DNA of 64,000 nucleotides from Puccinellia tenuiflora (taxonomy: Eukaryota > Streptophyta > Magnoliopsida > Poales > Poaceae), in NCBI GenBank assembly GCA_012064385.1, contig QRDG01000136.1:241266-305265 (forward strand), given 5' to 3'. Below, piece after piece: positions 31,620 through 40,327 of this stretch. Position 1 is the first letter of the stretch; every line of letters begins with the position of its first letter. Below the pieces are notes generated by a model. The model saw only the letters and a program-made list of their open reading frames with translations. It did not search any database and was not told the DNA's origin. The position numbers were made by a program, and so were the translations under genes.

Positions 31620-32453
31620 TCAGGCGTAGAAGCGGCGTAACTGTGCCACGTTCCACGGATTGCTGCAGACTGTCCCTGTCTTCGAGTCCTTCAGGCGGTA
31701 AGCTCCATTGCCGATTGCCTCTGTCACAATGTATGGCCCCTCCCATGGGGAGGCGAGTTTGTGCACCTTCTTCTGCTTGAGCCGGAGAACCAGGTCTCCT
31801 GGGACGAATGCTCTAGGCCGCAGTCGCCGACCGTGGTAGTTGCGCAGGTCTTGCTGGTACACAGCTGTGCGGCTGAGAGCGATGTCGCGTGCCTCATCCA
31901 GGACATCCACATCATCTTCGAGTGCTTCTTCAGCATCAGACTCGTCGTATGCCACCACTCGCGGAGCGTCAAATTTGATGTCGCAGGGCAGGACTGCTTC
32001 GGCACCGTACACCATGAAGAATGGTGTATACTGGGTAGATCTGTTTGGCGTGGTGCGTAGGCTCCACAGCACACTTGGTAGCTCTTCCACCCAGGCTCCT
32101 GCGGCTCGCTTCAATGGTACTCGCAGACGCTTCTTGATGCCTTTGCCGACTAGGCCATTGGCCCTCTCGACTTGCCCGTTGGACTGCGGGTGCGAGACAG
32201 ATGCATAACTGAGCTTGACACCTTGTTCAGAGCAGAAATCCCTGAATTCTTCGGCTGTGAAGTTAGTCCCGTTGTCGGTGATGATGCCGTGTGGCACACC
32301 GAACCTGAAGATGATTGACCTGATGAAGTTGACCGCTGAGGTTGCGGTTGAGCTTGTGATTGGGACTGCCTCGATCCACTTCGTGAATTTGTCGACTGCC
32401 ACCAGGAGGTGAGTGTGCCCGCCTGGGGAGGATTTCTTGAAGGGACCTACCAT
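31620..32453 (-). CDS. integrase core and C-terminal part of Gypsy pol
   Basis: The 277-residue frame holds the DDE core: VAVDKFTKWIEAVP (first D), IITDNGTNFTAEEF (second D) and SHPQSNGQVERANG (E). It is followed by SLRTTPNRSTQYTPFFMVYGAEAVLP and the C-terminal GDLVLRLKQ..SPWEGPYIVTE part. Integrase inserts the cDNA into the genome. The frame is open to the stop at 31620, but its link to the upstream zinc-finger part is broken, so this is the 3' piece of a degraded polyprotein. Confidence 0.85.
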   Translation of the reverse strand: MVGPFKKSSPGGHTHLLVAVDKFTKWIEAVPITSSTATSAVNFIRSIIFRFGVPHGIITDNGTNFTAEEFRDFCSEQGVKLSYASVSHPQSNGQVERANGLVGKGIKKRLRVPLKRAAGAWVEELPSVLWSLRTTPNRSTQYTPFFMVYGAEAVLPCDIKFDAPRVVAYDESDAEEALEDDVDVLDEARDIALSRTAVYQQDLRNYHGRRLRPRAFVPGDLVLRLKQKKVHKLASPWEGPYIVTEAIGNGAYRLKDSKTGTVCSNPWNVAQLRRFYA

Positions 32454-33003
32454 GTCGAGTCCCCACTGCGCGAAGGGCCACGCGAGTGGTATTGTCTTCA
32501 GTGCCGACGCTGGTGCATGCGGCTTGTTGGCGAACTCCTGACAGCCAACACATTTTCTGACCAGTCTCTTCTGCGTCTTGCATTGCGGTGGGCCAGTAGA
32601 ACCCTGCTCGCAAGGCCTTGGCCACCAGTGCTCGACTGCTTGCGTGGTGCCCGCATATGCCAGCGTGGATGTCGAGTAAGATTGCTTGGCCGTCGGCTGG
32701 ATCGATGCACCGTTGGAGGACTCCTGAGATGCTTCTCTTGTAGAGTTCGCCGTTGATGATGGTGAAGCCTTTGGAACGGCGGACGATGCGCTTGGCTTCG
32801 ACTGGGTTCTCCGGCAGCCGCTGGTGCAGCATGTAGGCCAGATACGGGCTTGTCCATGTGGGCTCGACTAGCATTATCTCCGTGACCTCCTTCTCCGTGC
32901 TTGGCGGGTTGGCGGTGCTTGTTGTCGATGTAGAGGGTCCCGGCGGGTGCCGGACCTTGATTGAGCGCTGTGTGATGCACTCGAGGAAGACTCCGGGTGG
33001 CAC
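32263..33003 (-). pseudogene. integrase zinc-binding (HHCC) region of pol, frameshifted
   Basis: The frame gives PTWTSPYLAYMLHQRLPEN, SKGFTIINGELYKRSISGV, the HHCC start GICGHHASSRALVAKALRAGFYW, and then KMCWLSG, where the C..C pair should follow. A shift there leads out of frame to a stop. It overlaps the integrase core in another frame. Confidence 0.75.
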
Positions 33004-33076
33004 CGGAGCTCGATCCGATCCTAGATTGGCCAGGATGTCAGCTTCTTCGTTGCTTTCGCGGCCGATGTGCCGCAGT

Positions 33077-33843
33077 TCACACGCCGTCGAAGAGGCCTTC
33101 CAGCTGATTGTACAACTCCCTGTAGGCTATCATGTTGTCCGCGATGGCGTCACACTGCTTCATGGTTTGCTGCACGACCAGATAGGAGTCGCCGTAGATC
33201 ATGAGGCGAGTGGCACCGCAGTTCTGGGCCATCCGCATGCCGTGGATCAGTGCTTCGTACTCTGCTTCGTTGTTGGAAGGAGTTGGGAACTTCATCTGCA
33301 GCACGTACTTCAGCTTGTCGCCTTTAGGTGAAATGAGCACGACTCCTGCTCCGGCTGAGTTGAATTTCTTGGATCCATCAAATACATTGTCCATGCATTG
33401 GACAAGTCGGGCTCGTCGGGCAGTTGTGCTTCTATCCACTCTGTGGTGAACTCTGGGAGGACCTGAGCCTTGATCGCCTTCGGGTGTGCGTACTTCAGCC
33501 CCCATGGTCCTAACTCGACAACCCACTTAGCGACTCTTCCTGTCGCAGCTGGGTTAGTGAGGATGTCGGATAGGGCAGAGGAGCTTACCACCGTGATCGG
33601 GTGCTCGGAGAAATAATGGACCACCTTCCTGGACGTTATGAAGACTCCGTATGCCAGCTTCTGGTAGTGCGGGTACCGCTGCTTGGAATCAGTGAGCACC
33701 TCGCTGAGGTAATACACTGGTCGCTGAATAGGGTGACTCTTTCCTTCTTCCTCCCGCTCGACTACGAGTACGGTACTAACCACCCTGTTCGTGGCCGCCA
33801 CATACAGGTATAGTGGCTCATTCTCATGTGGTGCCACTAGCAC
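33077..33843 (-). pseudogene. RNase H region of pol, in two frames
   Basis: The upstream frame (33843-33310) has the RT connection and first RNase H region (YLYVAATNRVVSTVLVVER, PVYYLSEVLTDSKQRYPHYQ). The downstream frame (33526-33077) has a plant-type RNase H: FDGSKKFNSAGAGVVLISP, NNEAEYEALIHGM and MIYGDSYLVVQQ carry the D-E-D catalytic residues. A frameshift near 33400 separates them. Confidence 0.8.
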
Positions 33844-34769
33844 TGGAGGAGTTGTCAGGGTCTGCTTCAGTTTGTCGAATGCATCTTGTGCTTCCTCTGT
33901 CCACTCGAATTTGTCTGCCTTTTTTCATCAGTTGGTAGAAGGGCAGGGCCTTTTCTCCCAACTTACTAATAAATCGACTGAGCGCTGCGACTCTGCCGGC
34001 CAGGCGTTGTACTTCATGGAGCTTGGTCGGTGCAGGCATGTCGAGTATGTTCTGCACCTTCTCAGGATTGGCTTCGATTCCTCTCGCAGAAACAAGATAC
34101 CCCAGTAGTTCTCCAGCTGGGACGCCGAAGACGCACTTTTTCTGGGTTTAACTTGATCTGGTACTCGTTGAGCGCGTGGAAGACCTTGCGGAGGTCGTCG
34201 ATGAGGCTGTCCTCTGTGCGGGTGGTGACGACTATGTCGTCGACGTAGACCTGGACAGTCTGTCCTATGAGCTCCTTCAAGCAAGCCTGCATCGTGCGCT
34301 GGTACGTCGCTCCAGCGTTCTTCAACCCGAAGGGCATCATCTGGTAGCAGAATACACCGTGTGGTGTGATGAATGCTGTCTTCTCCTGATCCTCGACTTT
34401 CATCCTTATCTGCTGGTACCCAGAATAAGCGTCCAGGAAGGATAGACGTGCACAGCCTGCAGTCGAATCGACGATCTGATCAATCCGCGGGAGCGGAAAG
34501 TGATCCTTGGGGCAGCACTTGTTGATGGCGGTGAAGTCGACGCACATGCGGAGTTTCTTCGTCTTCTTCTTTTCCACCAGTACTGGGTTTGCTACCCACT
34601 CTGAATCTTTTATTTCTCGAATAAATCCGGCGTGGAGCAACCGGTCAATCTCCTTGCTGATAGCATCTCTCTTGGGACCCGCAAAACGCCTCATGGACTG
34701 CTTGACTGGTCTGGCATCTTTGCGGACGCGTAAGGAGTGCTCGGCGAGTTCCCTTGGTATACCTGGCAT
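33824..34769 (-). pseudogene. reverse transcriptase region of pol, frameshifted
   Basis: The main frame (34769-34062) carries PVLVEKKKTKKLRMCVDFTA, PLPRIDQIVDSTAG, SFLDAYSGYQQIRM, MPFGLKNAGATYQR and the catalytic YVDD in VQVYVDDIVV. After KLNPEKV the frame shifts. The thumb region follows as QNILDMPAPTKLHEVQRLAG (34057-33824), and a further shift follows LMKK. RT copies the element RNA; this copy cannot make a full enzyme as written. Confidence 0.85.
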
Positions 34770-34832
34770 GTCAGAAGGTTGCCAGGCGAATATCTTCCAG
34801 TTCTCGCGCAGGAACTCGACGAGCGCGCTTTC

Positions 34833-35141
34833 CTATGCGTTAGTCAGGCTTGAAGACACCCTGACCGTCTTGTCGGCATCCGTCGGGTGTACCTGGTGAG
34901 CCCTTGTGTCGTCGCTTGTGTTGAATGTCGAGTCCTTGGATGATTTCTTCTTTGGGGGGAAAAGGGTCTTGTCGTTGTCGACTGCCAGCATCTCCAGGTG
35001 ATCGTCCATCCCAAAGAACTCAGAGATCCTGCTGAACTCGCGGTCGCAGCTGTCGGACCGGTCGAAGTCGCCTCTCACCGTGATGACACCCTTGGGTCCA
35101 GGCATCTTGAGTATGAGGTAGGCGTAGTGGGGTACTGCCAT
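34833..35141 (-). pseudogene. protease-RT linker of pol with an in-frame stop
   Basis: The segment VPHYAYLILKMPGPKGVITV and DRSDSCDREFSRISE is the usual stretch between protease and RT. It is one frame off the gag-pro frame. It ends at a TAG (34833-34835), after which the same frame runs on into RT (ESALVEFLRENWKIFAWQPS). The stop fits CAG to TAG. Confidence 0.7.
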
Positions 35142-37012
35142 GAACCTTGCAAAGTTGGACGCCCGAGGATGGCGTGGTACTGTGATTTCCAGTCGACCAC
35201 CTCGAAGTCGATTGCTTCCCTCCGGAAGTTGTCGGGTGTGCCGAAGATCACGTCGAGTGTGATTACTCCCATGGGCGTAACTGCTTGCCCTGGTACTATA
35301 CCGTGAAAGGTATTAGATGACGGCGTCAGGTTGGTAGTTGACCTGTTCATGCGCCTGAGGGTGTCAGCAAAAATAATGTTGATTCCGCTGCCTCCATCCA
35401 TGAACACCTTTTTCAAGGTGTACTCCCCGATCTGAGCTTCGAGTACCAGAGCGGCGTGCCCGGGCCGTGGTATTGCCGGCGGGTGGTCAGCCCTGGAGAA
35501 GGTGATGTCTGTCTCTGATCCTCTCAGGTACTCGGGTACTGCGGGTGGATTGGTGATTGCCTGAAAGACTTGGCGAGTAATGAGCTTCTGGGTCCTGTTG
35601 GAAGGACGCCCCTTCTGTATCATGTTCATCTGCCCGCGTGGTGCTGGGAACGCGTTGGCAGGGTCCTGTTGCTGCGGCTGCGGCTGCTGCTGCTGCTGTT
35701 GCGGGTAGAAGGCCAGCGCTGCTTGTGCTGGGTTGGCGACTGGAGGAGGAGGTGGCGCCTGGAGGGCCAGTTGTGCGGCTGGCTGTGCCACGGGTGCTGC
35801 TTGATTATCGCGCTGTCCGTTCTGGGGGACTATTCGCGCAAACGCCCTGTATATCTTTTGCGCCTTTCTGCAATCCTTCAACAGGTGGCGGGATCCCCAC
35901 TTGCCTGTTTCTGGGTCCCTGAACATGTGATGCTTGCAAGGTTGTTCTAACTCCTCTTCCTCAGTCAGTGGGCGTCTCCGCCACTCGCGTTTGCGACTTC
36001 CGTCTCTATGGTAGCTGCTGCCACCATCCTGGTTGTACTGCCTTTCATTCTCACGGGGGGTTTCGAATCCCGCCGCTACTAACTCAATCGAGTCGTTGCC
36101 GACGTAACGCGGCTTCTTCTTCAGGCGCCCTTCTCGCCAGTTGCTGGGTCCTGCTTCTTGCCTCGGGGATCGTGGTGCATCACGAACAGAGTCTTCTCCA
36201 TCTGCCCACTGGTTGGCTATCTGCATGAGCTCGATCATGTTCCTCGGCCTGAGCCTACCAAACTCCTCACGGAGGTCGCGGCGGTAAACGCCGTGCATGA
36301 ATGCATCCGTCACCCTGTCCTCTGAGGTGGCTCCATCCATGGTGTTGCGAAGTAAGGTCCACCGCTGGATGTATGAACGGAGTGGCTCGTCTCGACCTTG
36401 CTTGCACGCCTGGAGCTCAATGAGGGTTGTTGGTCTTGCGTATGTCCCCAGAAAACTCTTCACGAAGGCGCTCCTGAACTCTTCCCAGGTGCTGAAAGCG
36501 TCCCTGGGCTGAGTGTTGAGCCACCCGCGAGCAGATCCCGTGAGCATCAACTGGATGTACTGCATGGCAGTAGTCGAAGTACCACCTTGACAGCTGCACG
36601 CGATGAGGTAGTCTTCCAGCCAGTCCCTTGGGTCTTGCTTCCCATCATACTTGGGTGTCTCTGCCGTTAGCTTGAAGCCTTTGGGCATCCTCGTGTCGCG
36701 GATGTTGAAGCTGAAGCATGCGGCTCCGCGTGGTTCGAAGTCGTCGTCGTCGTAGTCGTTGGGCTTGTGCACTCGCCGCTCGCAGCCGTCGACTGCGGTC
36801 CACCCTTCTCTGCGCGACGACGTTGCGGACATCTTCGCCTGGCTGCGGCTGTCGCAGTCGAATTGGGGCTGGGTCTGCAAGTGGTGCGGGTTCACGATCG
36901 CGGCGGTCTCGATTGTCGCGCACCCTTCCTGCTGGTGCTGACTTTGCCAAGACTTCCTCGACTTCCCTGAGGGATTGAATTTGTCGCCTGTGGAGGCGGG
37001 CGTGGGCGTCAC
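35075..37012 (-). CDS. gag (C-terminal) and aspartic protease of the Gypsy element
   Basis: The frame contains the Retrotrans_gag region: MPKGFKLTAETPKYDGKQDP, YIQLMLTGSARGWLNTQP, WEEFRSAFVKSFLG and PLRSYIQRWTLLRN. A C/H-rich patch (CKHHMFRD..HLLKDC) may be the zinc knuckle. A Gln/Pro-rich linker follows, then the retropepsin-like site VFMDGGSGINIIFADTL and AILGRPTLQG. The protein forms the capsid-like particle and the protease matures it. The first ~60 residues of the frame are probably out of phase with the true gag frame (36645-38147), and a shift joins the two near 36800-37000. Confidence 0.85.
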   Translation of the reverse strand: MTPTPASTGDKFNPSGKSRKSWQSQHQQEGCATIETAAIVNPHHLQTQPQFDCDSRSQAKMSATSSRREGWTAVDGCERRVHKPNDYDDDDFEPRGAACFSFNIRDTRMPKGFKLTAETPKYDGKQDPRDWLEDYLIACSCQGGTSTTAMQYIQLMLTGSARGWLNTQPRDAFSTWEEFRSAFVKSFLGTYARPTTLIELQACKQGRDEPLRSYIQRWTLLRNTMDGATSEDRVTDAFMHGVYRRDLREEFGRLRPRNMIELMQIANQWADGEDSVRDAPRSPRQEAGPSNWREGRLKKKPRYVGNDSIELVAAGFETPRENERQYNQDGGSSYHRDGSRKREWRRRPLTEEEELEQPCKHHMFRDPETGKWGSRHLLKDCRKAQKIYRAFARIVPQNGQRDNQAAPVAQPAAQLALQAPPPPPVANPAQAALAFYPQQQQQQPQPQQQDPANAFPAPRGQMNMIQKGRPSNRTQKLITRQVFQAITNPPAVPEYLRGSETDITFSRADHPPAIPRPGHAALVLEAQIGEYTLKKVFMDGGSGINIIFADTLRRMNRSTTNLTPSSNTFHGIVPGQAVTPMGVITLDVIFGTPDNFRREAIDFEVVDWKSQYHAILGRPTLQGSWQYPTTPTSYSRCLDPRVSSR

Positions 37013-38147
37013 CCTCCGGCGGCTGTGTTAGTCGCAGGTAGGTTTCGACCGCCATGAGGGCCGAAGCGGGTGTCTTGGGGACGGGGATTCCGTCCGCATC
37101 TTCCGTCATGAATGACGACTCCAGATTGCGAGCGAGGTGGACGCGATCAGCTTCTGGCACCCGCGGCATGCGAGCCCTGTGACGTCCTCCTTGCGAGACT
37201 TCCTCCGATCCAGCCAAGAACGAGTGTGCTGCCCTCCTGGCACTCGACGCGTCGGCTAGTTCTTTGCGCCGAATCAGATCGGCCTTCTCTTGGCGAACTC
37301 GCTCGGACTCCTTCCAAAGCAAGTATTGGACCGCCAGTTGGTCTTCTCGGGGTTCATCTGGTGAAGGGAACGTGCCCTCGTCCACGTGCTTCATGGCCTG
37401 GATCGCCATCTCCCGAGTGATGGTGAGTCTTGTCACCCTGTCCGGCATGGTCACCTCCAGCGGGTATACGTCTTCCCCGCCGTTGGATCTTACTGGGCTG
37501 GCCATATAGACCTGCGCGGGGTAAACCCGTCGAGTGGGGCTGATGCTCCCAGTCCTGCTTCCTTCGTCCGAGCTATGCTCAGAGTCGAAGATCACAGCAA
37601 CGTGGCGGGTGCCACGGTCGCTGCTACTGGCGACTCCGCGACGCAGAGGCGCGGTTGGCGTAGGCGAAATTGGCGTAAATTTTGGCTTCGTCCGAGGCGC
37701 GGACAAGAAGGTCGGAGTAGACTTGTTCCGCGCCAAGGTTGCAGTAGATGCGATTTTCCTGGCAGCTGCGGGTGTGGTCACCGCAGTCGCCTTTGACGTG
37801 GATGGTGCTGACGCAGTCGAAGCAGATGCGATCTTCACGGCAGTCGATGGCGCGATCGCCGTGGCCGCAGTAGATGCGATCTTCGCGGCGGGTGAAGCCG
37901 CGGTCGGCGCAGTCGGTGTAGATGCTGGCGCGTCCGTCGCGCGCAACGTGGCCAGCGTGGGCCGGAGCGTCCCGCGACTGTCCACCAGATAGCGCAGACT
38001 ACCAAAGGTAATCCACGTGCTCTGCTGCACCTCAGAGTACGCCGGGAGATCCGCCGGTGAGTGGTGGACGAACTCGAGGAAGCCGGTGTAGATCGACTCC
38101 CTGGCGCTGATGCCGTTCTTCATTGTTGATGAGGCCGGCGCAACCAT
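36645..38147 (-). CDS. gag N-terminal part of the Gypsy element
   Basis: MVAPASSTMKNGISARESIY begins at 38147, 40 bp inside the LTR and just after the primer binding site; the open frame extends further into the LTR, but this Met fits gag better. An Ala/Thr/Ser-rich region follows, then SPVRSNGGEDVYPLEVTMPD and AVQYLLWKESERVRQEKADL. The true protein probably leaves this frame near 36950, where the frame of 35075-37012 takes over. The lower ~250 bp of the interval is therefore shadow. Confidence 0.7.
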   Translation of the reverse strand: MVAPASSTMKNGISARESIYTGFLEFVHHSPADLPAYSEVQQSTWITFGSLRYLVDSRGTLRPTLATLRATDAPASTPTAPTAASPAAKIASTAATAIAPSTAVKIASASTASAPSTSKATAVTTPAAARKIASTATLARNKSTPTFLSAPRTKPKFTPISPTPTAPLRRGVASSSDRGTRHVAVIFDSEHSSDEGSRTGSISPTRRVYPAQVYMASPVRSNGGEDVYPLEVTMPDRVTRLTITREMAIQAMKHVDEGTFPSPDEPREDQLAVQYLLWKESERVRQEKADLIRRKELADASSARRAAHSFLAGSEEVSQGGRHRARMPRVPEADRVHLARNLESSFMTEDADGIPVPKTPASALMAVETYLRLTQPPEGDAHARLHRRQIQSLREVEEVLAKSAPAGRVRDNRDRRDREPAPLADPAPIRLRQPQPGEDVRNVVAQRRVDRSRRLRAASAQAQRLRRRRLRTTRSRMLQLQHPRHEDAQRLQANGRDTQV

Positions 38148-38186
38148 GACTCCAACGATCCGTTCTTTCCCACAGACGGCGCCAAT

Positions 38187-38613
38187 TGTCGAGGTTGGGG
38201 CTCGGCAAATCCCAAGGTTGTACACCCCGGGTTGATTGAGGGGGAGAGAGAGAACGTTGGTGGTTGTGACGGCTAACAGGGGGCGAGTTTTACCCAGGTT
38301 CGGCCCCTCGAGGTGAGGTAAAGACCTACTCCTGCTTGTCTGGAATTATTGAGGTGGCTACAATGGCGAGATGCAATCTCGCTAGGGTTTGCTTGCTGGT
38401 TGCCTGACCTAGACGACGCACCCTCCTGGCCTTTATATCACAGGCCAGGTCTCGGGTGGACGGTGCAGATCGCACGTTACAAGATAAGGGGAACTCTCAT
38501 CGGCCTAACCGACTACTTGGGCCACCCGGTATGCTTCATGGGCTTCAATGGGCTTCACTTGGCGTGACCCAGGTATCACCACCGTGAGGCACCTGAAAGG
38601 TAGCCCCACGACA
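38187..38613 (-). repeat. 5' LTR of the Tat-like element
   Basis: The 427-bp segment reads TGTCGAGG...CCCCACGACA on the plus strand with perfect TGTCG/CGACA ends. On the minus strand a TATA box, GATATAAAGG, lies near 38430-38440. The PBS abuts it at 38186. Confidence 0.9.
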
Positions 38614-39186
38614 GACCCACTTTGTGAGTTGTCCACAGTGGTAACCTACTCTATGTGATCGGAGATCCCGTGAAGTAGAAGTGGGAGACAAGCTGTTGGT
38701 CAGCTGGGAGTAGAGTATTCCTTAATATTATTTATCCCACTCAGATGCAATACTCTCATGTTCCTGATCTGTATGGCAGGTTGATATTTATCTTAATGTG
38801 TTCCGATTGACTTACTTCTATAAGCGAAGATGTTGTCCTACAGAGCATCTTTTGAGGAACACACCTATATGAGTCTGACTGTTAAACGTCGCAGTCTATG
38901 AGAGTTGGGTTCTCTCTAGTAAGCTCATGAAAGGCTTTGGAGTATGACGTATAAGCTCCACCCGCGGGGAAGCCTTGCGGCAGCCTAGTATCGGTCTAGA
39001 CGTTATGTGAATCTAGTATCGCAGAAAACTTGTAGTTCAAGGCATAGTCCACTATCAAGTTGTGAACTAGCGTAGCGTAATGTTCTAAGTGGAAGTTCAA
39101 CTTAACAGTCTCCACTAAGTATCGGTATATAAACAATGTTTTGGAACTTAAATGATGACATGAGCCAATGAGACTTCGTGGGGGAT
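38614..39186 (+). mobile_element. Copia element, internal 3' non-coding end
   Basis: The segment has AAGCGAAGATGTTGTCCTAC, AGCATCTTTTGAGGAACACA, CCGCGGGGAAGCC and ends GTGGGGGATT directly before the LTR. This is the familiar 3' internal region and PPT of Triticeae Copia elements. Its left part is cut off by the Gypsy element. Confidence 0.7.
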
Positions 39187-40138
39187 TGTTGGAATTTACT
39201 AGTATTTACTATTGGGACATTGGCCCAATAGCCTAATAAATTCTGAAATTCTCATGGCCCATTCATGCATGCAAGTGGTGGACTAAAGTTTAGTCAGTTA
39301 CTGCTACTTGGATGAGAGTTGCACCAACTTATAAGGTGAGCTCTACCAGCACTTGTATAAGCATAGAAAAGAGAGAGAATAAGAGAATGCCACACGCGCG
39401 CTCCTCCTCCGCCGCCCGCCTCGCCTCGTCACGACGCGCCGCGGGTTGCAGGAATGAGCCGAGCCGATGGCTATCTTTTTACTGTTCGGGAAAATTAATG
39501 AGTCAATTAATTAGTAATTAACGGACGCGTTAATCACTCAGCCGTTTCCGATTCTTTTGGATCGTGGGGCTGTTACCGACTCGAACGTGGGGCTGCGCCC
39601 ACGTCCTACCCGACTCACACTATATATACAGGCTGAGCGAACCCTAGACGACTCTGTGCGAAAACACATGGTCTCTCGTCGTTCCAGTTCCAAACCTTTG
39701 CGCCGCCGTTTTCCAAGTCTTCTCCATCCCGTCTTCCGGCGTACACCGCGAGGCGGGACAGTAGGCCTCCGGAACCCCGCCTCTCGTGATCCTGTACGGG
39801 AGAGGGGCGATCAGGTTTTTGGGGAGTGCACTCACGCGACTACTGGCAGCGATTACTTCCCTAACGACGACTTCTTCCCCGACATCGGCAACCTCTTCAT
39901 CGACAACATGGGCGACAACGGGGATGGCAGCGGTTCCACTCCCGCTGCGATGTACGTGTTTTTGTCCTTTCTGTTTCAGATCTTATTACAGTTTCTATTC
40001 GTAGTAATGGCTGTAGATTTGATCTCTATGTCTACTGTTTTAGTAGATCACATGCTTAGTTTAATATTCGTTCCAGTCATGAACTGTTTCCTATTTTCAT
40101 GGATTAAATCATATGCTAAATTGCTTATATATTCAACA
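39187..40138 (+). repeat. Copia LTR, ~952 bp
   Basis: It begins TGTTGGAATTTACTAG, and the best end is ATTCAACA at 40138, giving TGTTG/CAACA inverted ends. A TATA box, CTATATATACAGG, lies at ~39619. The leader has GAACCCTAGACGACTCTGTG and CGATCAGGTTTTTGGGG. The right boundary is inferred. Confidence 0.6.
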
Positions 40139-40327
40139 ATCCAAAAACCTGATCGTAGGCAATTTGCTCCAACTGGTTTTCTCGCGTCTATGAAGTCGTT
40201 TCCCTTTAAAGGGGTGACCTATAAAAGGTGGCGCATGAGAGCAGTATACTGGTTCCAAAACATGAACTGCTTTGATGCCACCAAAGGCAAGCCTGAAGGC
40301 GATCTTACTCCTGCACAGCAGATGTAA
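40139..40327 (+). pseudogene. Copia gag start, truncated
   Basis: The frame gives FAPTGFLASMKSFPFKGVTY, YKRWRMRAVYWFQNMNCFDA and TKGKPEGDLTPAQQ, the usual opening of a Copia gag. It stops at TAA (40325-40327), where unrelated sequence begins. The following gag, protease and pol are absent. Confidence 0.75.

Larger units (their letters stand above)
23574..38613 (-). mobile_element. Tat/Retand-like Gypsy LTR retrotransposon with antisense genes
   Basis: LTRs at 23574-24004 and 38187-38613 differ at about five sites plus a 4-bp indel. Read on the minus strand the order is: 5' LTR, primer binding site (TTGGCGCCGTCTGTGGGA, 38169-38186), gag-protease, RT, RNase H, integrase, 112-bp repeat arrays, two antisense split genes, PPT, 3' LTR. 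An antisense gene between pol and the 3' LTR is known from Tat-lineage elements. gag-pol has many frame breaks. The flanking 5-mers GGATG and GACCC do not match, so no target duplication is seen. Confidence 0.85.
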
